Shown here in pieces: positions 1 to 5,472 of a stretch of 5,828 bases of DNA (positions within the stretch are counted from its first letter, which is position 1; every line of letters starts with the position of its first letter). Source of the DNA: Sulfurimonas sp. (lineage in GTDB: Bacteria > Campylobacterota > Campylobacteria > Campylobacterales > Sulfurimonadaceae); the NCBI GenBank assembly GCA_002733945.2, contig NVXO02000002.1, forward strand, positions 231,327 through 237,154, read 5' to 3'. Under the pieces are notes generated by a model that saw only the letters and a list, made by a program, of their open reading frames with translations, was not told the origin of the DNA and did not search any database. The translations under genes were made by a program, and so were the position numbers.

Positions 1-107
1 ACCTTGTTCTTTTTAACTAGTACTTCAAGTACAGTAGCTTTAGTACCACGGTCATCTCCAGCGATAATTTCTACAGTATCACCTTTTTTGAAATTTAACT
101 TTGCCAT
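1..107 (-). CDS. rplX: 50S ribosomal protein L24, N-terminal part (cut by window edge)
   Basis: Reading leftward from ATG at 105-107, the frame gives 35 complete codons beginning MAKLNFKKGDTVEIIAGDD and runs off the window with no stop. This is the N-terminal KOW domain of L24: the KKGD turn (about residues 7-10), a hydrophobic strand and the G-DDRG-K-A loop follow one another as in the family. L24 is an early assembly protein of the large subunit that binds 23S rRNA domain I near the exit tunnel. Full-length bacterial L24 is usually 75-105 residues, so most of the gene lies outside. Its Shine-Dalgarno GGAGG (116-120) lies inside the last codons of rplN, and the rplN stop abuts its start codon, which suggests translational coupling. 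Confidence 0.95.
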   Translation of the reverse strand, partial: MAKLNFKKGDTVEIIAGDDRGTKATVLEVLVKKNK

Positions 108-476
108 CTATACAACCTCCGGCGCAAGAGAAACTATTTTCATAAAACCAGCGTAACGTACTTCACGACCAACAGGTCCAAAAATACGAGTACCGATTGG
201 CTCTCTCTTGTCATCAAGGATTACAGCTGCATTGTCATCAAAACGAATTAATGAACCGTTTTCACGTTGAACTTCTTTGTGAGTTCTAACGATAACAGCT
301 TTAACAACCTTACCTTTTTTAACTTTAGCAGTTGGAGTCGCTTTTTTCACAGAAGCAACGATAACGTCACCTACTGATGCATAACGACGCTTAGAACCAC
401 CAAGCACTTTAATACACATAATCTCTTTAGCACCTGTATTATCAGCTACTACTAAACGAGTGAAACCTTGGATCAT
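108..476 (-). CDS. rplN: 50S ribosomal protein L14
   Basis: This 122-residue protein has the normal length for bacterial L14 and aligns along its whole length from memory. [18 protein letters not shown] opens the five-stranded barrel, and the family signature spans about residues 60-87 (AVIVRT...ENG...F-DN-AV). The C-terminus [13 protein letters not shown] is characteristic. L14 sits on the large-subunit interface, contacts 16S rRNA in a bridge to the small subunit, and is the docking site of the silencing factor RsfS where that exists. The ATG overlaps the rpsQ stop by one base (TAATG), behind a good AGGAG at 484-488. This gene would begin a separate spc operon in E. coli, but here the overlap with rpsQ leaves no space for a promoter. 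Confidence 0.98.
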   Translation of the reverse strand: MIQGFTRLVVADNTGAKEIMCIKVLGGSKRRYASVGDVIVASVKKATPTAKVKKGKVVKAVIVRTHKEVQRENGSLIRFDDNAAVILDDKREPIGTRIFGPVGREVRYAGFMKIVSLAPEVV

Positions 477-724
477 TACTTCGCTCCTGTTACAACTGTT
501 TTAAGTCTAAAAGATTTAGTCTTAGAAAGTGGGCGACATTCGATTGCAATAATCTCGTCTCCAACTTTAACTTCATTACGCTCATCATGTACTAGGTACT
601 TTTTGAAACGCTTAACAACTTTATGGTAACGTGGGTGCATTACACGACGCTCAACAACCATAGAGATTGTTTTGTCACCTGCAATAGTTACTACTTTACC
701 TTGAATTTCACGTTTGTGTGTCAT
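476..724 (-). CDS. rpsQ: 30S ribosomal protein S17
   Basis: This gene encodes 82 residues starting [12 protein letters not shown], the usual S17 beginning in this lineage. The S17 signature G-D-x-I-x-A-x-E-x-R-P-L-S is at residues 55-67, and the OB-fold core with basic patches ([12 protein letters not shown]) precedes it. S17 is a primary 16S rRNA binder in the body of the small subunit and contributes to early assembly. I chose ATG at 722-724 rather than the in-frame TTG one codon upstream (725-727). ATG is 7 bases from AAGGAG (732-737), matches the family N-terminus, and the TTG would only add one residue. The upstream rpmC stop (TAA, 736-738) overlaps this ribosome binding site, and the rpsQ stop overlaps the rplN start. 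Confidence 0.97.
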   Translation of the reverse strand: MTHKREIQGKVVTIAGDKTISMVVERRVMHPRYHKVVKRFKKYLVHDERNEVKVGDEIIAIECRPLSKTKSFRLKTVVTGAK

Positions 725-731
725 CAACAGG

Positions 732-737
732 CTCCTT
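732..737 (-). promoter_or_regulatory. Shine-Dalgarno of rpsQ, fused with the rpmC stop
   Basis: The minus strand reads TAAGGAG, where TAA is the rpmC stop and AAGGAG is the rpsQ ribosome binding site. The 7-base spacing to ATG at 724 supports that start over the TTG directly before it. Confidence 0.8.
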
Positions 738-924
738 AGTTTGCTACTGCAGCAATAGCAGTATTTATCTTAGCAATATCTTTTTTAGCAATACGAAGTT
801 CGCTAGTGTTTTGAAGTTGCATCATCTTTTGTTTAATCTTAAGAGTAAACAGTTCTGTTTTTCTTGTCTTTAGCTGTGCATTAAGCTCAGCTACTGTTTT
901 ATCTGCTAAATCAGAATATTTCAT
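736..924 (-). CDS. rpmC: 50S ribosomal protein L29
   Basis: This 62-residue protein has normal length for L29. It shows the two-helix, coiled-coil-like composition of the family, with LFTLKIKQ at about residues 25-32 and the second helix [16 protein letters not shown] at about 42-57. The usual 'GQLEN' turn is MQLQNTSE here, as I recall for Campylobacterota. L29 sits beside L23 at the mouth of the peptide exit tunnel, where it forms part of the chaperone/SRP docking rim. The start ATG lies inside the end of rplP (14-bp overlap in a different frame), with GGAG placed 7 bases upstream within rplP codons. Translation is therefore probably coupled to L16. No oddity is seen. Confidence 0.96.
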   Translation of the reverse strand: MKYSDLADKTVAELNAQLKTRKTELFTLKIKQKMMQLQNTSELRIAKKDIAKINTAIAAVAN

Positions 925-1336
925 TGCTCATCTCCGCAGTGATTATTTTACATTTGAATGGAAGCTTGTGCATAGCAAGAATTAATGCTTCACGTGCTAC
1001 ATCTTCTGGTATACCAGCTATTTCAAAAATTATACGACCAGGTTTAATGTTCATTACCCACTGATCAACTGCTCCCTTACCTTTACCCATACGAGTCTCA
1101 AGAGGCTTCGCTGTTAATGGCTTAGCTGGGAATACACGAATCCACATCTTACCTTGACGCTTAAGGTGACGAGTTGCAGAAATACGTGCTGCTTCAATTT
1201 GACGAGAGTTGATACGACCAGCTTCTACAGCTTTAAATGCGATATCACCAAACGCTAAGTTGTAACCAGAACGAGCGTAACCACGGTTACGACCCTTCAT
1301 TACTTTACGATATTTTGTTCTTTTTGGCATTAACAT
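911..1336 (-). CDS. rplP: 50S ribosomal protein L16
   Basis: This 141-residue protein starts [19 protein letters not shown] and has the L16 signatures [12 protein letters not shown] (about residues 59-70) and RMGKGKG (82-88). L16 is a late-assembly protein between the peptidyl transferase centre and the A-site tRNA elbow. Arg82 falls in the same KPL-x-x-RMGKGKG context as the arginine that E. coli hydroxylates (Arg81). Whether it is modified here cannot be read from the sequence. The second methionine (MPKRT) is a possible alternative start, but MLMPKRT is the family norm. The ribosome binding site is weak (AAGG about 10 bases upstream, overlapping the end of rpsC), which suggests reliance on coupling with rpsC two bases away. 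Confidence 0.97.
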   Translation of the reverse strand: MLMPKRTKYRKVMKGRNRGYARSGYNLAFGDIAFKAVEAGRINSRQIEAARISATRHLKRQGKMWIRVFPAKPLTAKPLETRMGKGKGAVDQWVMNIKPGRIIFEIAGIPEDVAREALILAMHKLPFKCKIITAEMSNEIF

Positions 1337-1338
1337 AA

Positions 1339-2043
1339 CTATTCAGCCTTTTCACGTGGAGCACGTTTTGGACGACGCTCTTTTTTCTCTTCAGCTACTT
1401 CAGCAGGAATACCTTTTGTAAGTACCTCACCTTTGAAGATCCATACTTTAATACCGATAATTCCGTATGTAGTATGTGCTTCAGCGAAACCGTAATCAAT
1501 CTTAGCACGAAGAGTATGAAGAGGCACACGACCTTCTAAATACCACTCAGTACGAGCCATTTCAGCTCCACCAAGACGACCAGCAACAGCAATTTTGATA
1601 CCTTTAGCACCAGAACGTTGTGCACCTTGCATAACTTTTTTCATAGCTCTACGGAATGCAACACGACGCTCTAACTGAGTACCAACATTTTCAGCAACAA
1701 GTTGAGCAGAAGTCTGAGCTTTCTTCTCTTCTTTAATGTTTACAGAAATTGTTTTACCAATAAGCTTTTGAAGATTAGTCTTAAGCTTCTCAATATCAGC
1801 ACCTTTCTTCCCGATAATAATACCAGGACGAGCAGCAACGATAGTTACACGAAGTCTTTTAACTGTTCTTTCGATGATGATGTTAGCAACACCAGCATAA
1901 TAAAGCTCTTTCTTTAAAAATGTTCTTATCTTGTGATCTTCACCTAAACATGCAGGAGCTGTTTTAAAGTTAGGGAACCAACGGCTCTCCCAGTTACGGT
2001 TGATACCAAGACGTAAACCAATAGGATTAACTTTCTGACCCAT
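1339..2043 (-). CDS. rpsC: 30S ribosomal protein S3
   Basis: This 234-residue protein matches S3 along its length. It has the N-terminal [13 protein letters not shown], a type II KH domain with the GKKG loop at residues 78-81, and the C-terminal domain with [20 protein letters not shown] (about 155-174). R131, R132 and K135 (FRRAMKK) stand at the positions assigned to the mRNA helicase activity at the entry tunnel of the E. coli ribosome. The last 28 residues are a Lys/Arg/Glu-rich, probably disordered tail, a normally variable region. S3 forms the head of the small subunit with S10 and S14. A clear GGAGGG lies about 9 bases before the ATG, inside the 3' end of rplV, whose stop is separated from this start by one base. 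Confidence 0.98.
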   Translation of the reverse strand: MGQKVNPIGLRLGINRNWESRWFPNFKTAPACLGEDHKIRTFLKKELYYAGVANIIIERTVKRLRVTIVAARPGIIIGKKGADIEKLKTNLQKLIGKTISVNIKEEKKAQTSAQLVAENVGTQLERRVAFRRAMKKVMQGAQRSGAKGIKIAVAGRLGGAEMARTEWYLEGRVPLHTLRAKIDYGFAEAHTTYGIIGIKVWIFKGEVLTKGIPAEVAEEKKERRPKRAPREKAE

Positions 2044-2044
2044 A

Positions 2045-2362
2045 TTATTTACCCTCCACTATTACTAAGATATGTGCTGTTGGTTTTCTAATTCCTGAAG
2101 CCATACCACGAGCACGTGGACGGAAACGTTTAAGAACTGGACCATTGTCAACACGACAAGATTTAACAATACACTCTTCAGCTTCCATACCGCTATTAGC
2201 AACTGCAGATGCAATTACTTTATAGATGATTTTTGCCGCTTTGTTTGGTGTAAACTCTAAAGCAGCCATAGCTTCTTCAGCATTCATACCTTGAACTTCT
2301 CTCGCAATTAAACGAGATTTAATAGGTGAAACACGAATAAATTTTAATAATGCTCTAGCCAC
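2045..2362 (-). CDS. rplV: 50S ribosomal protein L22 (GTG start)
   Basis: This 105-residue protein is slightly shorter than E. coli L22 (110). It opens [20 protein letters not shown], the family N-terminus that packs on 23S rRNA. The long beta-hairpin that lines the exit tunnel is at about residues 69-98, with the basic tip [12 protein letters not shown]. Macrolide-resistance changes map to this hairpin in other species, and no deletion is apparent here. The start is GTG at 2360-2362; no ATG in the frame gives the expected N-terminus. AAAGGA (2369-2374) lies 6 bases upstream and supports GTG. The ribosome binding site overlaps the 3' end of rpsS, whose stop lies 3 bases upstream. Confidence 0.97.
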   Translation of the reverse strand: MARALLKFIRVSPIKSRLIAREVQGMNAEEAMAALEFTPNKAAKIIYKVIASAVANSGMEAEECIVKSCRVDNGPVLKRFRPRARGMASGIRKPTAHILVIVEGK

Positions 2363-2365
2363 GAC

Positions 2366-2641
2366 CTATCCTTTCTTCTGAACAGAGCCCTTATGGCCCT
2401 TAAATGTACGAGTTGGAGCAAATTCCCCAAGCTTGTAACCGATGTGGTTTTCTGAAACATGAACAGGAACAAATTGACGTCCATTATGAACGTTAATTGT
2501 GAAACCAACCATGTCAGGTGTAACCATTGATCTTCTTGACCAAGTTTTGATAGGTTTTTTATTACCCTCAGCTCTTGCCTTTTCGATCTTTTTACTTAAA
2601 TGGTCATCTACAAATGGACCTTTTTTTAATGAACGAGCCAT
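2366..2641 (-). CDS. rpsS: 30S ribosomal protein S19
   Basis: This protein has 91 residues (family usually 91-93). It starts [15 protein letters not shown], and the S19 signature is at about residues 53-78: the N-G-R core, then [13 protein letters not shown]. The C-terminus [11 protein letters not shown] is the short basic tail that reaches toward the A and P sites. S19 is in the head of the small subunit with S13 and takes part in an intersubunit bridge. The ATG is two bases after the rplB stop, preceded by an AAGGGTAGG stretch within rplB. Nothing unusual is seen. Confidence 0.98.
   Translation of the reverse strand: MARSLKKGPFVDDHLSKKIEKARAEGNKKPIKTWSRRSMVTPDMVGFTINVHNGRQFVPVHVSENHIGYKLGEFAPTRTFKGHKGSVQKKG
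2369..2374 (-). promoter_or_regulatory. Shine-Dalgarno that supports the GTG start of rplV
   Basis: The minus strand reads AAAGGA followed by six bases and GTG. It lies within the last codons of rpsS and fixes the rplV start where no ATG is available. Confidence 0.7.
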
Positions 2642-2643
2642 AA

Positions 2644-3489
2644 TTAACCTACCCTTTTAGCATTTGGTTTACGACGAGTAATAATTAACTTATCACTAGC
2701 TTTCTTACGACGAGTTTTAGCACCCTTCGTTGGTTTACCCCATGGAGTAACTGGGTGACGACCTGAGTTAGTCTTACCTTCACCACCACCGTGTGGGTGA
2801 TCTATCGGGTTCATAGCAGAACCACGAGTCTGAGGACGAATACCTAAGTGACGTTGACGACCAGCTTTAGCGATAACAATGTTACCAAACTCTTCGTTAC
2901 CAACGCTACCAACAGTAGCTAAACACTCACCTAATACTAAACGCATTTCAGTTGAAGGCATACGTAATGAAACATATTTACCATCACGACCCATAATCTG
3001 AGCAGAAGTTCCAGCAGCACGACACATTTGTCCGCCCTTACCAGTCTTAAGTTCAATATTATGAATTAAAGTACCCACTGGGATATTTTTAAGTTTCATA
3101 GTGTTTCCAGGTTTAACATCTAAACCTTCAGAAGCAGAAGAAATAACATCACCTACAAATAAATCTTTTGGTTGAAGGATATAACGCTTCTCACCATCAG
3201 CATAAGTAATTAATGCTATACGACAGTTTCTATACGGATCGTACTCAATCGCACTTACTGTACCAGGAATATCGAATTTATTTCTTTTGAAATCAATAAT
3301 ACGATACTGCTTTTTAGCACCAGCTTGACGGTGACGAGAAGTGATACGACCATTGTTGTTACGACCAGCATGTTGTGGAAGTTTTACAAGTAATGAACGA
3401 ACACTTGGTTTTGCCGTAATATCTGAACTGTCAACATTTGTATAAAAACGACGAGACGGAGTTATCGGTCTATAAGTTTTAATTGCCAT
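2644..3489 (-). CDS. rplB: 50S ribosomal protein L2
   Basis: This protein has 281 residues, a little longer than the usual 273-277. It starts [15 protein letters not shown]. The RNA-binding OB and SH3-like domains cover about residues 40-200, and the hallmark loop [14 protein letters not shown] is at 226-239. H231 and H233 fall in the loop that approaches the peptidyl transferase centre; one of them should correspond to E. coli His229. The C-terminal [16 protein letters not shown] is basic, as in the family. I set the start at ATG 3487-3489. The frame stays open ten codons further upstream, but that stretch is the 3' end of rplW read in another frame and is not L2-like. The ribosome binding site is imperfect (GGCGG at 3496-3500, 6 bases away), and the rplW stop is one base upstream, so coupling is likely. 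Confidence 0.98.
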   Translation of the reverse strand: MAIKTYRPITPSRRFYTNVDSSDITAKPSVRSLLVKLPQHAGRNNNGRITSRHRQAGAKKQYRIIDFKRNKFDIPGTVSAIEYDPYRNCRIALITYADGEKRYILQPKDLFVGDVISSASEGLDVKPGNTMKLKNIPVGTLIHNIELKTGKGGQMCRAAGTSAQIMGRDGKYVSLRMPSTEMRLVLGECLATVGSVGNEEFGNIVIAKAGRQRHLGIRPQTRGSAMNPIDHPHGGGEGKTNSGRHPVTPWGKPTKGAKTRRKKASDKLIITRRKPNAKRVG

Positions 3490-3490
3490 G

Positions 3491-3772
3491 TTATACCGCC
3501 AAACTTTCGATTTGTGCACCCTCAGGTAAAGTTACATAGAACTTTTTGAAGTCATTCTGCTTCCCTAGTACACCACGGAAACGTTTACTTTTTCCGTTTT
3601 GATTTAAAGAGTTAATCTTGTTTGGAACGATTCCAAAATACTCTCTAAAAATTTCCTTAAGACCTGTCTTAGTTACACGTGGTGAAGTTTGAACAACAAT
3701 AACACCATCTTCTTGCATACCAAGAGTCTTCTCTGTATATATAATAGATTTAATATCTGTAATATCAGCCAT
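3491..3772 (-). CDS. rplW: 50S ribosomal protein L23
   Basis: This 93-residue protein begins [18 protein letters not shown]. The TEK motif (E14) matches the exit-rim glutamate (E. coli Glu18) used by trigger factor and contacted by SRP. The conserved C-terminal half includes [17 protein letters not shown] (about residues 51-67) and [11 protein letters not shown] (75-85), the basic loop and strand that bind 23S rRNA domain III. L23 lies next to L29 at the tunnel mouth, whose gene is in the same operon. Its ATG overlaps the rplD stop by one base (TAATG), behind a GAGG about 7 bases upstream. Confidence 0.97.
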   Translation of the reverse strand: MADITDIKSIIYTEKTLGMQEDGVIVVQTSPRVTKTGLKEIFREYFGIVPNKINSLNQNGKSKRFRGVLGKQNDFKKFYVTLPEGAQIESLAV

Positions 3773-4386
3773 TACTTAGCCTCACTTGTTAATGCTTCAA
3801 AAACTGCTTTTTCGATCACTAATGAACGATAATTAGCAGCTAAGTATGCGTTTAACTCATTAGATTCGATAACGTAAGTTTGAGATAAGTTCTCAAAAGC
3901 TAAAAACGTTGGCTCATCTAATAAAGATTTAACGATTAGAACATCTCTTTGCCCTAGTGCTTTAAACATTGCTGCTGCATCTTTAGTTTTACCAGATACA
4001 ACTTCAAAGTTATCAACAACAAAAAGAGTACCATTTTGTGCATGCTCATTTAAAGCAAAGTTTAAAGCTAATTTCTTTTGCTTCTTATTTACTTTTAAGT
4101 TGTAGCTGTGGTTGTTCATTGAACCGAACGCTTTACCACCACCTACGAAGATAGGAGAACGACGTGAACCAGCACGAGCGCGACCGCCACCTTTTTGAGC
4201 CCATGGTTTTTTACCACCACCGCGAACTTCACTTCTACCTTTAGTAGTCGCTGTATTTGCACGTTGTGCAGCTTGAGCAGACTTAACATAAAGCCAAAGG
4301 TTATGAGGGTTAATTCCAGAGAAAGACTCTGGCATTGCTAACTCAGATGCTTTTTCCATTTTTTCATTTAAAACGATTGCGCTCAT
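3772..4386 (-). CDS. rplD: 50S ribosomal protein L4
   Basis: This 204-residue protein has normal length for L4. The long tunnel loop lies at about residues 44-88, with [20 protein letters not shown] and the following [12 protein letters not shown] intact. The globular part follows, with [15 protein letters not shown] and the Rossmann-like half at about 115-204. In E. coli and relatives L4 also represses the S10 operon by binding its own leader. The protein alone does not show whether this happens here, and the operon leader (5284-5346) is short. The start codon overlaps the rplC stop by one base (TAATG). The ribosome binding site is modest (AAAGG about 10 bases upstream). Confidence 0.98.
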   Translation of the reverse strand: MSAIVLNEKMEKASELAMPESFSGINPHNLWLYVKSAQAAQRANTATTKGRSEVRGGGKKPWAQKGGGRARAGSRRSPIFVGGGKAFGSMNNHSYNLKVNKKQKKLALNFALNEHAQNGTLFVVDNFEVVSGKTKDAAAMFKALGQRDVLIVKSLLDEPTFLAFENLSQTYVIESNELNAYLAANYRSLVIEKAVFEALTSEAK

Positions 4387-4961
4387 TATTTAGCTACCTT
4401 TACACGACCTAGAGCACCGTTAGCACCAGATACAGAACCTAAAACCGCAATGATTTTATTTTCAGCATCGTAAGAAACGATCTCATTTTTAACACTGTTT
4501 TGACAGTTTCCGTAATGTCCTGGCATTTTCTTACCTTTCATTACACGACCTGGCCACTCAGCATTACCAATTGAACCTGTTCTACGACCCATTCTATGAC
4601 CGTGTGAAGCTGGTCCACCACCAAAGTTCCAACGTTTCATTGCACCAGCAAAACCGCGACCTTTTGTATTAAAAGTTGATCTAATTACTTTAGCTTCTAC
4701 TAAAGGAGTTAAATCAAGGTCACCAGCTTCAGTGTTTGCTACTTCAAGAGTTGCGAAACGGTTGAATTCAGCAGATAAAGAGTATTTCTTTTGCTGACCT
4801 TCAATTGCTTTGTTCATTTTTTTACCGCTGTTGTAAGATACAACTGCAGTGCCTTCGTTAACTTCACATACCTTAGCATCAAGAACTCTTAATAGAGTAA
4901 CTGGTTGTGCTGGTACTGTGATAGTACGACTCATACCGATTTTTTCAACAATATATTCCAC
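4386..4961 (-). CDS. rplC: 50S ribosomal protein L3 (GTG start)
   Basis: This 191-residue protein is shorter than E. coli L3 (209), as expected for this lineage. The N-terminus [14 protein letters not shown] is followed by a beta-barrel and the long loop that reaches the peptidyl transferase centre, with [16 protein letters not shown] (about residues 101-116), [15 protein letters not shown] (119-133) and [11 protein letters not shown] (142-152). L3 is one of the two initiators of large-subunit assembly. In E. coli a glutamine in SIGQNQTPG is methylated by PrmB; the aligned stretch here is SIGNAEWPG, without glutamine. The start is GTG at 4959-4961, six bases after AAGGAG. The next in-frame ATG (residue 10) would remove the first strand, so GTG is preferred. 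Confidence 0.97.
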   Translation of the reverse strand: MEYIVEKIGMSRTITVPAQPVTLLRVLDAKVCEVNEGTAVVSYNSGKKMNKAIEGQQKKYSLSAEFNRFATLEVANTEAGDLDLTPLVEAKVIRSTFNTKGRGFAGAMKRWNFGGGPASHGHRMGRRTGSIGNAEWPGRVMKGKKMPGHYGNCQNSVKNEIVSYDAENKIIAVLGSVSGANGALGRVKVAK

Positions 4962-4967
4962 TGCCTA

Positions 4968-4973
4968 CTCCTT
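4968..4973 (-). promoter_or_regulatory. Shine-Dalgarno of rplC, overlapping the rpsJ stop
   Basis: The minus strand reads TAAGGAG, in which TAA (4972-4974) ends rpsJ and AAGGAG is six bases before the GTG of rplC. This strong site supports the GTG start and couples L3 to S10 translation. Confidence 0.8.
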
Positions 4974-5283
4974 ACTTATCCATAGAGCGTACTTCTACGT
5001 CTACTTCCGGTGCAAGATCAAGCTTCATTAATGAATCAACAGTTTCTGGAGTTGCAGAAACAATGTCGATCATTCTAGCGTGCATACGAATCTCAAATTG
5101 CTCACGAGCTTTCTTGTTAACGTGAACTGATTTAAGTACTGTATACTTACGAATCTTTGTTGGTAAAGGGATCGGACCACGAATTGCAGCACCTGTACGC
5201 TTTACAGCCTCAACGATTGATGCTACAGATCTATCAAGTACACGATGATCATAAGCTTTCAATTTTAAACGAATTTTTTCCAT
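4972..5283 (-). CDS. rpsJ: 30S ribosomal protein S10, first gene of the operon
   Basis: This 103-residue protein has standard length. It starts [20 protein letters not shown], and the S10 signature is at residues 26-42 ([17 protein letters not shown]). The extended loop after it (about 46-67) reaches into the head of the small subunit, and the conserved end includes [19 protein letters not shown]10 is also NusE, which pairs with NusB in antitermination and bridges to NusG. Both roles are family knowledge, not specific to this sequence. The ATG at 5281-5283 is preceded by AAGGA (5289-5293) at 5 bases. It is the first gene after the promoter and is followed by rplC after an 10-base gap. Confidence 0.98.
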   Translation of the reverse strand: MEKIRLKLKAYDHRVLDRSVASIVEAVKRTGAAIRGPIPLPTKIRKYTVLKSVHVNKKAREQFEIRMHARMIDIVSATPETVDSLMKLDLAPEVDVEVRSMDK

Positions 5284-5288
5284 AATTT

Positions 5289-5293
5289 TCCTT
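5289..5293 (-). promoter_or_regulatory. Shine-Dalgarno of rpsJ, partly inside a small stem
   Basis: AAGGA lies 5 bases before the ATG. Just upstream, UUCU-UUU-AGAA (5292-5302) can form a 4-bp stem that takes up the A residues at the 5' side of the site. The stem is weak and A/U-rich. Confidence 0.6.
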
Positions 5294-5305
5294 CTAAAAG
5301 AACTC

Positions 5306-5322
5306 GTCAGGCGTTACCTGAC
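5306..5322 (-). promoter_or_regulatory. Hairpin in the S10 operon leader
   Basis: The leader RNA contains GUCAGG-UAACG-CCUGAC, a perfect 6-bp stem with a 5-nt loop, ending about 22 nt before the rpsJ start codon. It is not followed by a clean U-tract, so it does not look like an intrinsic terminator. It could be a protein-binding or stability element, or chance. Confidence 0.5.
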
Positions 5323-5345
5323 TATTAACCACTATTATTTTAGGG

Positions 5346-5380
5346 TGCGAAATTATACCCAAGCTTCTTTATATATTCAA
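5346..5380 (-). promoter_or_regulatory. Sigma-70-type promoter of the S10-spc operon
   Basis: On the minus strand there is a perfect -10 TATAAT (5352-5357), preceded by GGG. Exactly 17 bases upstream of it is TTGAAT (5375-5380), four of six matches to TTGACA. Transcription would start near 5346 and give a leader of about 63 nt before rpsJ. The region is AT-rich upstream, as usual for this group. It is the only strong promoter candidate found for the thirteen genes. The start point is estimated by spacing only. Confidence 0.8.
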
Positions 5381-5409
5381 GGATTTAGGGGCTAAATTTT
5401 GATTTTATC

Positions 5410-5446
5410 TATAATTTATTTCCTTTTAATAAGGAACTGATAAAAT
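5410..5446 (+). promoter_or_regulatory. Candidate promoter(s) for the divergent ATPase gene
   Basis: There are two possible -10 boxes on the plus strand. One is a perfect TATAAT at 5410-5415 (start near 5422, leader about 50 nt). The other is an extended TGATAAAAT at 5438-5446 (start near 5453, leader about 20 nt). Neither has a convincing -35 box, which is common in Campylobacterota. The choice between them cannot be made by eye. Confidence 0.4.
5420..5436. repeat. Inverted repeat upstream of the divergent ATPase gene
   Basis: TTCCTT-TTAAT-AAGGAA is a perfect 6-bp inverted repeat with a 5-base centre. It lies between two candidate -10 boxes of the plus-strand gene (5410-5415 and 5441-5446), so it could be an operator or a hairpin at the start of that mRNA. 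It is A/T-rich and short, so chance is not excluded. Confidence 0.4.
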
Positions 5447-5460
5447 ACTAAAGATATAAA

Positions 5461-5469
5461 AGGAGGTGA
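5461..5469 (+). promoter_or_regulatory. Very strong Shine-Dalgarno that fixes the TTG start of the ATPase gene
   Basis: AGGAGGTGA is complementary to the 16S rRNA tail over nine bases. The AGGAGG core is 6 bases before TTG at 5473. The TGA within it (5467-5469) is also an in-frame stop, so the gene cannot start further upstream. Confidence 0.85.
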
Positions 5470-5472
5470 ATT

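Noticed and set aside
725..727. TTG as start of rpsQ, one codon before ATG
   Set aside because: The ATG has better spacing to AAGGAG and gives the usual MTHKREIQG start.
1702..1917. Plus-strand open frame of 71 codons inside rpsC
   Set aside because: It is antisense to a strongly conserved S3 gene, its protein is low-complexity and unlike any family I know, and no ribosome binding site supports it.
3490..3519. Ten-residue N-terminal extension of L2 (HKSKVWRYN region)
   Set aside because: These codons are the 3' end of rplW in another frame. L2 proteins begin MAIKTYRP, with a ribosome binding site just before that ATG.
4849..5031. Plus-strand open frame of 60 codons across the rplC/rpsJ junction
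   Set aside because: It lies antisense to the two real genes, has no recognisable domain, and is explained by the composition of the opposite strand.
1..5283. Separate spc-operon promoter between rpsQ and rplN
   Set aside because: The two genes overlap by one base and the upstream coding sequence shows no clear promoter; a promoter inside rpsQ codons cannot be excluded by eye but is not supported.
5306..5322. Leader hairpin as an intrinsic terminator for either direction
   Set aside because: No run of T follows on either strand (the minus strand has only GAGTTCTTTTAG), and it lies between a promoter and the first gene.
5343..5360. GGGT...ACCC inverted repeat around the operon -10 box
   Set aside because: Only four base pairs with a ten-base centre; too short to separate from chance, although it does straddle the -10 element.
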